NCBI RefSeq assembly: GCF_029227915.1
Contig: NC_079876.1
Location: 5,952,001-6,016,000, forward strand
Source of the DNA: Hydractinia symbiolongicarpus
Lineage: Eukaryota; Cnidaria; Hydrozoa; Anthoathecata; Hydractiniidae
DNA length: 64,000 bases
Reading direction: 5' to 3'
The notes under the pieces are model-generated. The model had not been told where the DNA came from. It made no database searches and saw only the letters and a program-made list of their open reading frames with translations. The stretch's first letter is position 1, and every line of letters starts with the position of its first letter. This document shows, in pieces, positions 24,267 to 34,707 of this stretch. Position numbers and translations under genes: made by a program.

Positions 24267-24298
24267 CAAGGAGGTTTAAAAAGAAGGAGAGAGAACTC
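24267..24298 (+). repeat. Left terminal inverted repeat (32 bp)
   Basis: Exact reverse complement of 31885-31916. Outer end CAAGGAGG; inner end GAGAGAACTC. Confidence 0.93.
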
Positions 24299-24356
24299 GC
24301 GGCGTCCCTTTAAATTTTCTATTCAATTTTTTATTGTTTCGGCGCCCCTTTGAACT

Positions 24357-24367
24357 GATCCGTGTCT
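24357..24367 (+). repeat. Left subterminal 11-bp inverted repeat
   Basis: ATCCGTGTCTC, about 90 bp inside the left end; partner at 31855-31865. In P elements such internal repeats help transposase action; the role here is inferred. Confidence 0.75.
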
Positions 24368-25091
24368 CTGATTTGGCTCAATATTTACCTACCGACTCTG
24401 AAACGAGTGTTTTAACGAGAAAAGATAAATCTTAAAAATCACACTTACAGCAATGCGGAAGAGCAGGAAAACATGTAGTTTAGTTAAACTACAAGATTCA
24501 ATGAGGGTGAAGTTTGTTTTTCCACTTCCATAAGGACGCGGAAGGAGTAAAGTGCCTTCAAAGTGCGAAAAGCTGCCTTGGGAGATCGTAAAGTTTTACA
24601 ACTTATAAACTATTTCGTATGTCCCCTCCTGGGAAAATGTTAGTTAAAGGGTTGATTAACGTTTTTGTGCAGGTCTCGTCAGGAGGGGTTATTTATAAAA
24701 TTGTTTTTTTTACTCTCGAAGTAGACGAATTCTCGGTAGGGTGTCGCAGCACGTCGCAGCACTCGGTGATGTTTTCCATTGTCATGGAACAAAAGAAAAT
24801 AATTATTAGTTCTAATTATGTATATTTAGGTAAAAGTTTTAAGCAACTTTTTTTCTTTTTTCCCCAGTGGGAGTAGATTTTCTGTTTATGTATATTCTTT
24901 CTTTCTCTCACACCAGCTGTATGTTTTGAATATATATTGAATTGAGTTTATAATTGTTTTTTTATTAGGTGTTACATAACCAGCTGGCAAGTGGTTCACA
25001 TTTTTTTTTAATTCCCTTGACACCTTTGTGGGTTTTTTATGAAGTTTTTTTGAAAAATAAAGTATTCATATTTGAATTTTGCTGTGTCAAC
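24368..25091 (+). other. Leader region of the P-like transposase gene
   Basis: No convincing coding exon. A 24619-24876 open frame lacks recognisable motifs. TTTTTATTAG at 24960-24969 would serve as a splice acceptor if a noncoding first exon lies upstream. Confidence 0.45.
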
Positions 25092-28000
25092 ATGTCTGCT
25101 TCACATTCAGAGTATATTCAAAAGCTATGTAGATTGTGTGGGAAGAAAATTGTGAAAAGTAAACATTACGTTAATTTTAAATCTTGTGATATTTACAGTG
25201 AAGTGTTTCAATCTATATATGGAATAAATTGTGAACAAGAAGATCCTTGTGTATTTCCTAAATTTACTTGTAATGGATGTAGAAGAAAATTAGATGAGAT
25301 GAAAACGTCAAAAAAAATAATTGGTACTGCTGCATCATTTTACCCTCATGTGGATGAAAATTGTGTGTGCATGAATTATGCTGTAAACAGAAAAGACAGC
25401 TTAAAAATACTGGAATTAGATGTGAGTATGAAGAAAGTTGGTTTTAGTATATGTGATAAATCGGATAACTATAAACGTGTCTATACCCTTTGTCAAAATG
25501 AAAAAGAATTAAACCATTTGCTTACAATACGTATAGACAACAGCAATGGTTGGGATTTCTCCATATATGGGAAACCTATGGAGAAAGAAACAATACAACT
25601 AACAAAAACTCTGCCATGTGTTTTGAAAAATGATGATATTTCAACTTTCTCGTCATTCTGGAAGTCAGTCAGTGTTTGCACGGGGTTACAAGGTTATGAA
25701 GATGTAATCAAGTCGAGATGTAATTTCGAACAGCCATTCATGAATCAGAGTGGAACATTTCCAGTAGCTTTTGTTGAAGACGATAAAATGGTCAGATTTG
25801 ATGAAGACAATTTTAAAACAATACGCCATACCAACTGTCATTTTTTAGCTGAAAAACCTTCATCTGTATGTAGTATGTGCAATTCTTTTAAACCAACAGT
25901 TAAAAAAGTTAGAAGTAGACGGAAAAGTGATGATTCTGTGCTTGATTCCTCACATACAAACATTCGATATCTTTCCAGAGAAGAACTAGAGGAAAGATAT
26001 CGCAATACTCAGGGAGAAAAACAGAGAGCAATAAAGAAAGTTGCCCAATTATCATCTTGGGTAAGAAAAATTACTGAGAAAGAATGCATCCATGTTGATG
26101 ATGAGCAACACGAATTTATAAAAAATATTGTTTGCAATGAGGAAACATGTCCTGAAATACCCGAAGGCAGTCCCCAGTGGTTGTTATGGGAGCAACAAAA
26201 AGAAATGGCTTCCAAAAGTTCACCTAATGGCATGAGATGGCACCCACTAATTATTAGGTGGTGCCTCAGTTTATACCACCATTCACCAGCAGCATATAAA
26301 CATTTGCGAAATCCGAATTTGAATTTTTTAAAACTCCCACATATTGACACACTTAAAAAATACATAAACTTCACTGATCCAATGTGTGGATTCAATCCAG
26401 ATGTCATTGAAAGATTAATAGTGGATAGTAAAATTGCAACTCTGGATGATCACCAAAAAAACGTTTCGCTTATTTATGATGAGATGAAAATAAAAGCTGA
26501 CTTGGTGTTCAGACAGTCAACTGGACAATTGGTTGGTTTCACTGATATGGGGGATATTAACGATGAGTTAGTTGAATTTCAAAAACGTGCTGAGGGATCA
26601 TCAGAGAATGATCGTCACTTTGCTTCCTATGTGATAGTGTTTATGGTTCGAGGAATTGTTTCATCTCTGGTGTATCCTTTTGGATATTTCGCATCATTGG
26701 GATTTACCTCTGATCAGCTCTATCCATGTGTATGGGAGGCGACATATGTATTGGAGGCAATTGGTTTTTATGTTCGAGCATTTATTTCAGATGGTGCTTC
26801 TCCCAATAGGAAGTTTTACAAAATTATGGTGACACCTGATATTGGTAACACATATTGGACCAACAACTTATTATCATTGGACAGAAAGATCTTTTTTATA
26901 TCCGATGTCCCTCATCTCATTAAAACAACGAGAAACTGTTTCGAGAACTCTCATGGAAACAATAATACACGCAATCTTTTTGTAAGTGTTTTTTGTTTGT
27001 TTGTTTCAATTTTAAAGTATATCTGTATACATATATCAATTTTCTATTTATTAGCTCGATCACATGGATATCAGCTGGAACCATCTTGTCAATGTTTATG
27101 AATGGGATCTGAATTTACATGGAGCAGCACCTGGATTAAGGAAACTTTATAAACTAAAAGAGGATCACATAAAGTTAACTCCAAGGTTGAGGATGCAAGT
27201 TAAGTTGGCTACCCAAGTGAGATATTTTTCTTTTCTTTTTTTATTATTTATTTGTCTGCTTGTTTGTATTAGTGTTTTCTGAGTGATAGTGGATTCACAG
27301 TTTGATTATTTTGTGGGAGTTGCAAATAATGATATACTTCTGATAATGTGTTTATCATTGCTCATGTAAATTATGATTTTGCATTTAGGTTTTGAGTAAA
27401 ACAACTGCTGATGCACTTGAGGTTCAGGGGCTGCATTATACGAAAAGTACAATAAAGTTTGTGCGTATGTTTGACCAAGTTTTTGATTGCTTGAATGTAT
27501 CTTCAATTAATCAAGATCGTGGCGGAAAAATAGCTCTTGCAGCATATAGAGATGTTAACGATTGGCGTTTTGAGGTTAGTAGTATCATTCGAAATACATT
27601 CAATTATTTTGTAACGGAATTCAGAAACACAACATTTTTCCCTCAAAAAGCTCAAGTTCATTTTGCATATTTGTAAACCAGTCCTAAAGAACTTGATCTC
27701 CATGTAAAAGGGTGTGCAAATATTTCCATTTTCATTTTTCATTTTTTTCACATCAACATGTAAAATTCAGTTTTTAGAGAAAGAATTCCTCGAACATTAC
27801 CTGGGAAGGTGGGAAGAACAAGCCAATGACACACCTAATTTATCCCAAGATGAAAAAAATAAATTGTTATTGAGCAAACAGACGATAAATGGTTGGAAAA
27901 TAACAGGTAAAAAATCTACATTTTTCTGCAATTGTGGTTTGTGGCGCCGTAGATTAGTGGTTATAGCTCTCGTACTCTGTGCGGGAGACCGGGGTTCGAT

Positions 28001-28648
28001 TCCTCTTGACGGCGATTCAACATGGGCGAGTGAATGTTACCATAGCCCCGGGTTAACCCAAGCCATGTGAGGGAAATTGGGAAGATGGCACACTGTGTGG
28101 CCGTTGGATGTTGCCGGGAGTTGTCTAGTAGAGCGCGGGCTCTAATTGGGTCTGCGTAGCTCAAAATGAGCATTAAATACTCTAGGACTCTCCATCTACG
28201 CCATGGCCCCTCCTGGAAATAATAGACAGGGTATATCCCTCGATATTTGTGAGGCTAGCCATGTAAAATATGCACATCTATCTATCTATCTATGTTTCAT
28301 GGACAAACGGTGTTGTTCTATAAATGTATATTTTTTTTATCTTTGTCCATAGTGAAATCATTCGTGGAACTGACCAAATTACTTCTCCAGAGTCCAAATG
28401 TCAAGATGATTTTGAGCGAGAAATTCTCACAAGATCCATTGGAGGAACATTTCGCTCGTCAAAGACGAAGTGGTGGTACATGTGACAACCCAACACTTTA
28501 TCAATTTGGCCAACAAGAACTTTCTTTGCTTGTTATGAAATCTGAGTTGATCAGAGATCTACGTGGAAACACTCGACGTGGTAATCAAAATCAGATTCAC
28601 CTAGACGTAAATGATATGAGGAAACTTCCACAGAAAAGAAAGAGATAG
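25092..28648 (+). CDS. P-element/THAP9-like transposase, five exons
   Basis: Exons 25092-26981, 27055-27216, 27389-27574, 27771-27906 and 28353-28648 join through GT-AG introns in consistent phase to give 889 aa. The ATG at 25092 (MSASHSEYIQ) is chosen because a zinc-binding domain follows at once: CRLC at residues 13-16 and CNGC at 60-63, a ZAD-like CX2C...CX2C arrangement where other P-type transposases carry a THAP finger. A coiled-coil-like stretch follows (ELEERYRNTQGEKQRAIKKV). The RNase H-like core has IYDEMKIK (Asp about 463) and FISDGASPNRKFY (Asp about 567), then DVPHLIKTTRN; exon 2 (GLRKLYKL, LRMQVKLATQ) fits the GTP-binding insertion domain; exons 4-5 have EFLEHYLGRWE and FSQDPLEEHF...GGTCDNPT, the RNase H C-terminal part. 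The exact catalytic Glu is not assigned. It should cut and join the element ends. It ends soon after the DNPT motif, earlier than typical family members. Confidence 0.88.
27939..28291 (+). mobile_element. tRNA-derived SINE in a transposase intron
   Basis: The 5' 72 bases resemble a tRNA gene, with an A box in GTAGATTAGTGGTTATAGC, a B box in GGGGTTCGATTCC and closing CGGCG that pairs with the leading GGCGCCG. A 280-bp tRNA-unrelated body and a (ATCT)n tail follow. It lies wholly in the intron 27907-28352, on the sense strand. It is called a SINE rather than a functional tRNA because of the body and tail and because no clean anticodon arm was found. Confidence 0.82.
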
Positions 28649-29861
28649 TTATTTATATATTGATACTTTTGGAAACATGATTGTTTGACTATTTTATTTA
28701 TATTTTTTCTGAGTATGTCAGACATTTTTTCCATTACGCTTTTTCAACATAGAAGTTGTTTTGTTATTAGTGCCTTGTCTTTTGAGTCACATCTTTTGCA
28801 AATATTTTTAGTGGAGTACGATTTTGACTTTGATTTGAAACATTTTTTTGAAAACATCAAATCTTAGAAAATAATTGAGATTAAAAAAATTTAGGATTGC
28901 TACTTTATTATTGCTATGTAATTTTTATTTATGTCATCGGGAAATTACAACTATTACGGAATTTCTTTTATCTTCATTTCGAATGGATCCGCCATACGTG
29001 AATAAATATTACAGTTTTGTTTTGCTTTTTTACATACTCACTTCGCGATATGTAGAACAACCCTGGGGACAAGTTTCATTATATTCCCAACAAGAATTCA
29101 TGCGAAGGAGTGTCGAAATTAATATTCGCTATTCGGGACTATGTTGATTTAAAAAAAGAACGTGACAAAGGCCTCTTGGTGTAAGGGTGTATACAAACCA
29201 CAATAAAACATACCCGATACCCGTGTGAGATGTAAAACTTGTTTGCAAAGAGAGTTCGATACCCGTGTGAGATATAAAACTTGTTTGCAAAAAATTTAAT
29301 CAAATGGAATAATCAAAAAGTGAGTTGATTTCATCAGGCCACAGTCAGGCATAGAGCATCCGATGCGGCAATCCTAGGTCCGAGGTTGCGGTCAGCTTTA
29401 AGTAGCGATTCTCGCGTAAGAATATTTGCGTCGGTAATTATGCACGCGCAACTTATTTTTCAGGGTCCCTCCAGCTGATAAAAAGCATGTTGTTTCATAC
29501 CATCTTGATTAGCCTATCCATCGACCATTTCTCCGCGTTTTTATGATCTATTAAATTTCTAGCAAAGCGCGCAGAGTTTTGATCTCGCAGCATTATTCAG
29601 TTTAACGCTTGCCAATGTGCATAACTGAACAAAGAAGTAGCACAAAAAAAAGAAATGAGAGTGAAGTTCACAAATCTTGGCAAAAATTTAGATTTAAAAT
29701 AAACAGCTTCAGCGAGATTGAATCCTTACTCAATCCGAAAAAAACCCTTAAAATAGTACAAACATAATAAGGGTATGATTATTTTACTAAGAAACACAGT
29801 TATATACATGGAAAAGATATATAGAAATTAAAACAAGTTATAGGTAAAAATGTTATGACAA
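28649..29861. other. Spacer between the two convergent transposon genes
   Basis: No gene recognised. It contains a direct duplication of GATACCCGTGTGAGATGTAA-type sequence (about 29215-29249 and 29260-29294). Open frames at 28685-28867 and 28875-29147 carry no motif and lie 3' of the transposase stop. Confidence 0.5.
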
Positions 29862-31652
29862 TTAGTTAAGTTTTTTTCTCATTGCTGGTTCACCTTTTTT
29901 AGATAAGACTACAGTCAACTTCTCTTTTTTCTCCGATGCTAGAGAAGCAAGTTTGCGTCGAACTACTTGTATATATGCAGTGACATATGCTTTTGCTCTG
30001 ATGTCACACCATTTTTTAATGATCTGAGCTTTGAGAATTTTCGATAACTTCTCATTTCCAAGATACCGTGAAAGTATGACCCAGGCTTGATCAATTAAAG
30101 AGTCCTTCATAAGTTCATTTTCGAAAAGTTCCCGTATATCTTCTCCTTTATATTTTTTCAACATGTTCAAATTTAAAACTTTTCTAATAACGTTTTCAAT
30201 TCTTCTGCAAAAAATAAACATGTCATCATTGACTTTTATCAGGTATCCTCTGCTGACTTGGTCCACCCAAGATCTTGTATAATCCAGAAAACTATATACC
30301 TGCAGTTTATCATCACCTGAAACTTTCAATGAGTTCAGAAACTGCAATGCAGCCACAGCAACAACTTTGTTTTTCGAATCTGCTAATCTTTGGTATTTTT
30401 TACGTAGCGAGAAAATTATGTATCCTGAAACATAATACAGAACAGTTTGTTCCTCAGTTGTGAGTTTCAAGTCAAGACTTTTTTCGACATGTCGATTTTT
30501 GTTTTCATGAGCTACTAGTATTTTTATTAACTCCATAACAAATTTCTGCAACAACATAGAGAATTCTTGACTGTCAATGCAGTATCCTTTAGGTAATACA
30601 TGTTTCCAATGTTGTCTGAATTTATCGTCTTGTGCAAGTTCATGCACTTTTCTCCAAAGAGATTCTTTTCCTGAACCAGTCAGTAGGTTAGATTTTTGCA
30701 ATTCTTTAAATATGCGACACACTACATTTTCAGAAATAATGTCCAAAACATCACTCCCAGCATTCAAAATTGAGTTGGCTAATTCTTTGACACGATTTCC
30801 AGGTGTTTTGAATCCTTTCACAACAATGTTATTGATTGGGTCTTTTGAAATTTTAACCATAGCATCACGAACAAAATTCATTTTTTCTTGCTGCAGCTCA
30901 TGATCGGTGATGGATAAAGATTCTAAAAGGGTGCAAAAAAAAAGGTTTATACCACCAGTTCACAATATTTTGCTCTATATATAGCAAAAAAAAATTCCTT
31001 ATGTTCTCAGAGTTCATGAATGAATACTTACGATTCGATTTTGATTTAACTTGTTTTGTGGAAATTGTTGTAGTTGATTTATTTTTTGAGTCATCAAGAG
31101 TTTTTCTTGCCACTGTTGTTGTTTCTGGATCTATTATTGGAATACAGAGTTGACATCAGAACACAGTTGTGATAACAAAACAAGACAACAACAACAAAAA
31201 GCATATCAAATGATGATAATACAATAGCTTTTCTATGAAATCTACATGCAGAGTCAAAAAACAAAACATTATAGCTAGCTAGCTAATGGTGTTTTAAAGA
31301 AAACATGACTTTATTAAACTGAAGCATTACCTGTTGGCTTTTTACATATCAGAGTATGTTTCTTGTAGTAAGCTTCTTTAAAATACTGTTTTTTGCACTT
31401 GCTGCACACAAACTTCACATTTTTGGTACTGTTGTTATCAACCACCATGTCCACATCTTCTTCATCAACGAATACTATTTGAGGAATACCCAAATATCCA
31501 GCATCTACTTCATTTTCTTCTTCCAACAGATCTTCCACAAACGATACTTCCACCTCACAACTTTCGTAAACAGTAAAATCTGACAACATTTCTTCCGTCA
31601 CAAAAAAGTCATCATCCAATTCTATTATATTTTTAACGTCTTCGCCTGCCAT
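29862..31652 (-). CDS. Transposon companion protein: C2HC finger plus P/THAP9 C-terminal-like domain
   Basis: Three minus-strand exons, 31652-31331, 31130-31032 and 30922-29862, join in phase to give 493 aa; splice sites are CAACAG/GTAATG, CCAATAATAG acceptor, GTAAGT donor and CCTTTTAG acceptor. The start is ATG 31652 (MAGEDVKNII). An acidic N terminus leads to a zinc finger FVCSKCKKQYFKEAYYKKH...C (about residues 79-104, CX2C-X12-H-X3-C), then a basic Ser/Thr/Lys linker. The large exon has YYVSGYIIFSLRKKY (about residues 303-317) and SRGYLIKVNDDMFIFCRRIE. These resemble the YIAGYI...RGGLI segment that in single-protein P/THAP9 transposases follows the DNPT motif, exactly where the partner transposase stops. 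I infer a split-off C-terminal module that could act with the transposase. Enzyme function is not shown. Confidence 0.72.
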
Positions 31653-31854
31653 TTCGCTTCTTGCTTGTTTATGATATGTAAAAACGACAAATTTATCAAC
31701 TAACAAGCATTTACCGCTGAGAGAAAAATAGCCGCGGGCTCATAATTTATGCAAATAGTAACAAAAGACAACGGCTAATTTATTAATTTAAGCGCGAGAT
31801 TTCAAATTTTGATTGACAGAATTCGATGTAAGAACAATAGAGAAAAGTAAACAT
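31653..31854 (-). promoter_or_regulatory. Putative promoter region of the companion gene
   Basis: About 200 bp between the gene start and the right subterminal repeat; AT-rich, no clear TATA element identified. Assignment is by position only. Confidence 0.35.
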
Positions 31855-31865
31855 GAGACACGGAT
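31855..31865 (-). repeat. Right subterminal 11-bp inverted repeat
   Basis: GAGACACGGAT, the reverse complement of 24357-24367, about 51 bp inside the right end. Confidence 0.75.
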
Positions 31866-31884
31866 GATTTCAATAGAAATAAAA

Positions 31885-31916
31885 GAGTTCTCTCTCCTTC
31901 TTTTTAAACCTCCTTG
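31885..31916 (-). repeat. Right terminal inverted repeat (32 bp)
   Basis: Exact reverse complement of 24267-24298, followed by the direct repeat CTTTAAA. Confidence 0.93.
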
Positions 31917-31923
31917 CTTTAAA

Positions 31924-32712
31924 ATATATTGCAATCCTAGATTATTCTTTTGTCAATGGGCAAACAATTTATGAATATATCCATAAGTCAGCGCATACGC
32001 TCAGGTTTTATTGAACACATGCGCTCAGGTTTTATTGAAAGCATACATTTTGAACTTGCCTCCGCAAGGAATACTACTCAAGCGCGACCCTCTTTTTTGC
32101 TGCCTTTAAATTGTTGTAATTCAGCGCATTATTTCAGAAAGAGTTAACTTGGCCGATACAGCTGCAAAAGTCTTCGTATTCTTCCGATAACTTCCATTTT
32201 TTTAGGTTGCAGTTAACATACAAAAATCAAATCAAATAGATTAAAAATGTTCGAAGAAGAATGTTTAAAAGTTCTGCGAATAACAACTTTCTGCATCACG
32301 AGTCTTCAATATACGAGTATGAAATCCTGCATATAGCTGAAACTAAAGGACGTTAATCCACCCCAAAATAGCTCTTAACGCTTCTGTTTAGGATGTTTGG
32401 TTAAAGGAGGTCTTACTACACCATAAAAAGTGTGTGGAAGGTAGGGAAAATTATAATAGACAATGAAGTGTATGATATGAAACAATGATTACTGGAGATG
32501 AAGTTATTCTACTACTTTAAACAACTAATACAAAATTTACATTAATACAGAAAAAATATTTTGTTTCGTTTCTCTTTTATTTGGACAGATATGATGATAA
32601 CATGCAATCCACACAGTTAAGCCCACGACTACTTCTCCTATTAGCGGTTTGCAGATTCAAGATATTTTCAATCTTGAACGGATTCTTTTTTAAGTAAAAT
32701 TAATTTCATTGT
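31924..32712. other. Intergenic region
   Basis: No gene recognised. A short direct duplication, GCGCTCAGGTTTTATTGAA, occurs near 32000 and 32022. Confidence 0.5.
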
Positions 32713-33600
32713 TCAGCTTGCATCAGCCACCGCAAGATCTTTAACAACTGCACATTCGGTGCGTGTTTTCCGTTTGCTAATACAACACAAAAGATCTCTT
32801 GCAATGTTTCTCATTTTCTTGTTAAAAAACACATAAATAACAGGATCTGCAATGAAACTAGTGTACCAAATAACTGTAATCACTGACTCGATATTCACTT
32901 TAGCAGAAGCACTGAGTCGGTCCAGTATCCATAGGTATACACACTGAGGTAGCACTACAAGTAAAAGAAAGGATAAAATAATACAGAATGGAATCAATGT
33001 TTGTTTTTGCAAAAGAAAATTCTTGTCCCTTCCACTTTGAATGCCAAGATTTCGTCTTCTTTTTTTGCGTTTATAGTTAATCATCACATACACAAAGATA
33101 GCCAACAGCACGTATAGATAGCTCAATATAGAAGGAAACACTTGAGAATATTTCTTCAAGTGATTTTCGTTTTGATTTGGAAGAAGAAACGGTATAGCTA
33201 AAGTTGCGCTAGAAACACACATTAATGTTGCAACGATAACTAAACGTTTTGAAGTGACATGGTAAGTATACTTGATGTGTAACATTACACAAATCAAACG
33301 ATCGACTGCTGTTAAAACCATAGCCATACAGTATGCTGCCATGAACCAGTAAAGGACAAAGTACAGTATGTTTTCACTCATTGGTTCACGTTTGCCGTGA
33401 TCATCATACCATTCAAAAAATTCACTCGTTCCAGTAGTAAGAATTAATGTTATTTCAATCCAACTTAAATTTATCAAAATAACTTTCTGGTTGTTGTTGT
33501 TCTGTTTATGTTTTAACAAACAATATATTCCCAACACATGAAAACATAATCCACATAATAATAATATGATTTTACAGATGATAAACAAATCTGTCGACAT
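32713..33600 (-). CDS. Class A (rhodopsin-like) GPCR, paralogue 1
   Basis: 295 aa from ATG 33600 (MSTDLFIICKI), chosen because TM1 starts at once; the frame continues upstream without another ATG. Seven hydrophobic segments are visible. TM1 runs through CGLCFHVLGIYCLL. ICL1 has KHKQNNNNQK. TM3 ends VDRLICVML (the DRY-type motif). ICL3 is basic (YKRKKRRRNLGIQSGRDK). TM6 contains FCIILSFLLLVVLP. TM7 ends FIADPVIYVFFNKKMR, a DPxxY in place of NPxxY, followed by CCISKRK, a possible palmitoylation site. It is an orphan receptor with unknown ligand, single-exon, typical of expanded cnidarian receptor families, and clearly a sibling of the gene at 40217-41080. Confidence 0.9.
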   Translation of the reverse strand: MSTDLFIICKIILLLCGLCFHVLGIYCLLKHKQNNNNQKVILINLSWIEITLILTTGTSEFFEWYDDHGKREPMSENILYFVLYWFMAAYCMAMVLTAVDRLICVMLHIKYTYHVTSKRLVIVATLMCVSSATLAIPFLLPNQNENHLKKYSQVFPSILSYLYVLLAIFVYVMINYKRKKRRRNLGIQSGRDKNFLLQKQTLIPFCIILSFLLLVVLPQCVYLWILDRLSASAKVNIESVITVIWYTSFIADPVIYVFFNKKMRNIARDLLCCISKRKTRTECAVVKDLAVADAS

Positions 33601-34705
33601 CTTTAAATTATGTGTAACATTGACATGTATGTTGAATTCCTTGCCATGTAAATTTAAAAATACAATCAATCAAAAAGCAATGTTGAATATGTTGGCGTAT
33701 TATTATTATAATTAAAAAGGCTATCTTTTGTAATTGCAAGAAACACCCTCCCTCGGTGCATTGCAATGCATTATCACAAGCATAGACTGGCAATAATTTT
33801 TTTAAGAAAACTAACTTGTCTAATGACAGTAGATATAGCATCATTCATTTATTTATTATGATAAATTATTTATTCCTTAGAAACAGTACTAAATAAGAAG
33901 AATTTGGCCCACAGTTTTTGCTACGATGGAGTAGCAACAGGTTGTGTTTTAATTTCTAATATTTCACCTGAAACACTAGCTATAATACTGTGGGGCCTTC
34001 AGTGGATATACGACATACTGAATACCTGTTCTGAAGCGCTCCACCTGGATGTGTAGCACAAATTGCAGCTCTGATTAGGCGCTTCATCGAGCCGTCTTTA
34101 TCGAGTTAAACAGTTAATTGTGAGTAAACTGCGGGATTCAGTGTCGAAACGGCGTATCTTCTGGAGTCAAAACGCCCTGTCATCCGGCTAGTTGTCTTAA
34201 CTACATTCTCATTATTTCGTTCAGTTCTTTATATGGACTCAAGTTTGCACAATGGTAGGGACAGGTTAACGCATTTTTTAACCTTTTTTTATAATAGTTC
34301 AGTTGGAATACGGTATATCAAATCGTTTTTCAGTTTAATGCCATCACTGTTGATCTTCAGACGTTCATTTATTGTTTCAACAAATCTTCATATTGCATGT
34401 TGCTGCACGACGATTAAAAATTTTCGTTGTGTATAACATATACAAGAAACGACAGCATTCAGTGTACAAGCTCTCAAGAGAACAAAACAGTCTTTGTATA
34501 GTGCTCACAAAGTTCATTTTTTTTACAATGGAGTTTGAGAAAGCTTCGAAAACAGCATTGTAAGTTATGCATGAAAATTAAGCAATATTTTTCCGTGTCA
34601 TGATACACAAATATACATAATTCCAATCTTGCGCGAGTTGTTTGTTAACTGGTAGCTGAAGTTCACGGGTTTATTATTTACGACATTTGGAAAACAATTT
34701 AATCT
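33601..34705. other. Intergenic region upstream of the first GPCR
   Basis: No gene recognised; short open frames have no motifs. Confidence 0.45.
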
Positions 34706-34707
34706 TA

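Larger units (their letters stand above)
24267..31916. mobile_element. Complete P-element-like DNA transposon, 7650 bp
   Basis: Identical 32-bp terminal inverted repeats (24267-24298 and 31885-31916, starting CAAGGAGGTTTAAAAAG) bound the element. It is flanked by the 7-bp direct repeat CTTTAAA (24260-24266, 31917-31923); P elements usually duplicate 8 bp, so the exact site size is uncertain. An 11-bp subterminal inverted repeat ATCCGTGTCTC lies at 24357-24367 and, inverted, at 31855-31865, paralleling the 11-bp internal inverted repeats of the Drosophila P element. Inside are two convergent intron-containing genes: a P-type transposase on the plus strand and a companion on the minus strand. 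Both frames are intact after splicing and the TIRs are identical, so the copy looks young and possibly active. Confidence 0.85.

Noticed and set aside
24969-25091. Upstream extension of the transposase start (MLHNQLASG...)
   Set aside because: Hydrophobic, low quality, and starts at a likely splice acceptor; the ATG at 25092 leads straight into the zinc domain.
27939-28010. Functional tRNA gene
   Set aside because: tRNA-like head is attached to a 280-bp body with a (ATCT)n tail; better explained as a SINE.
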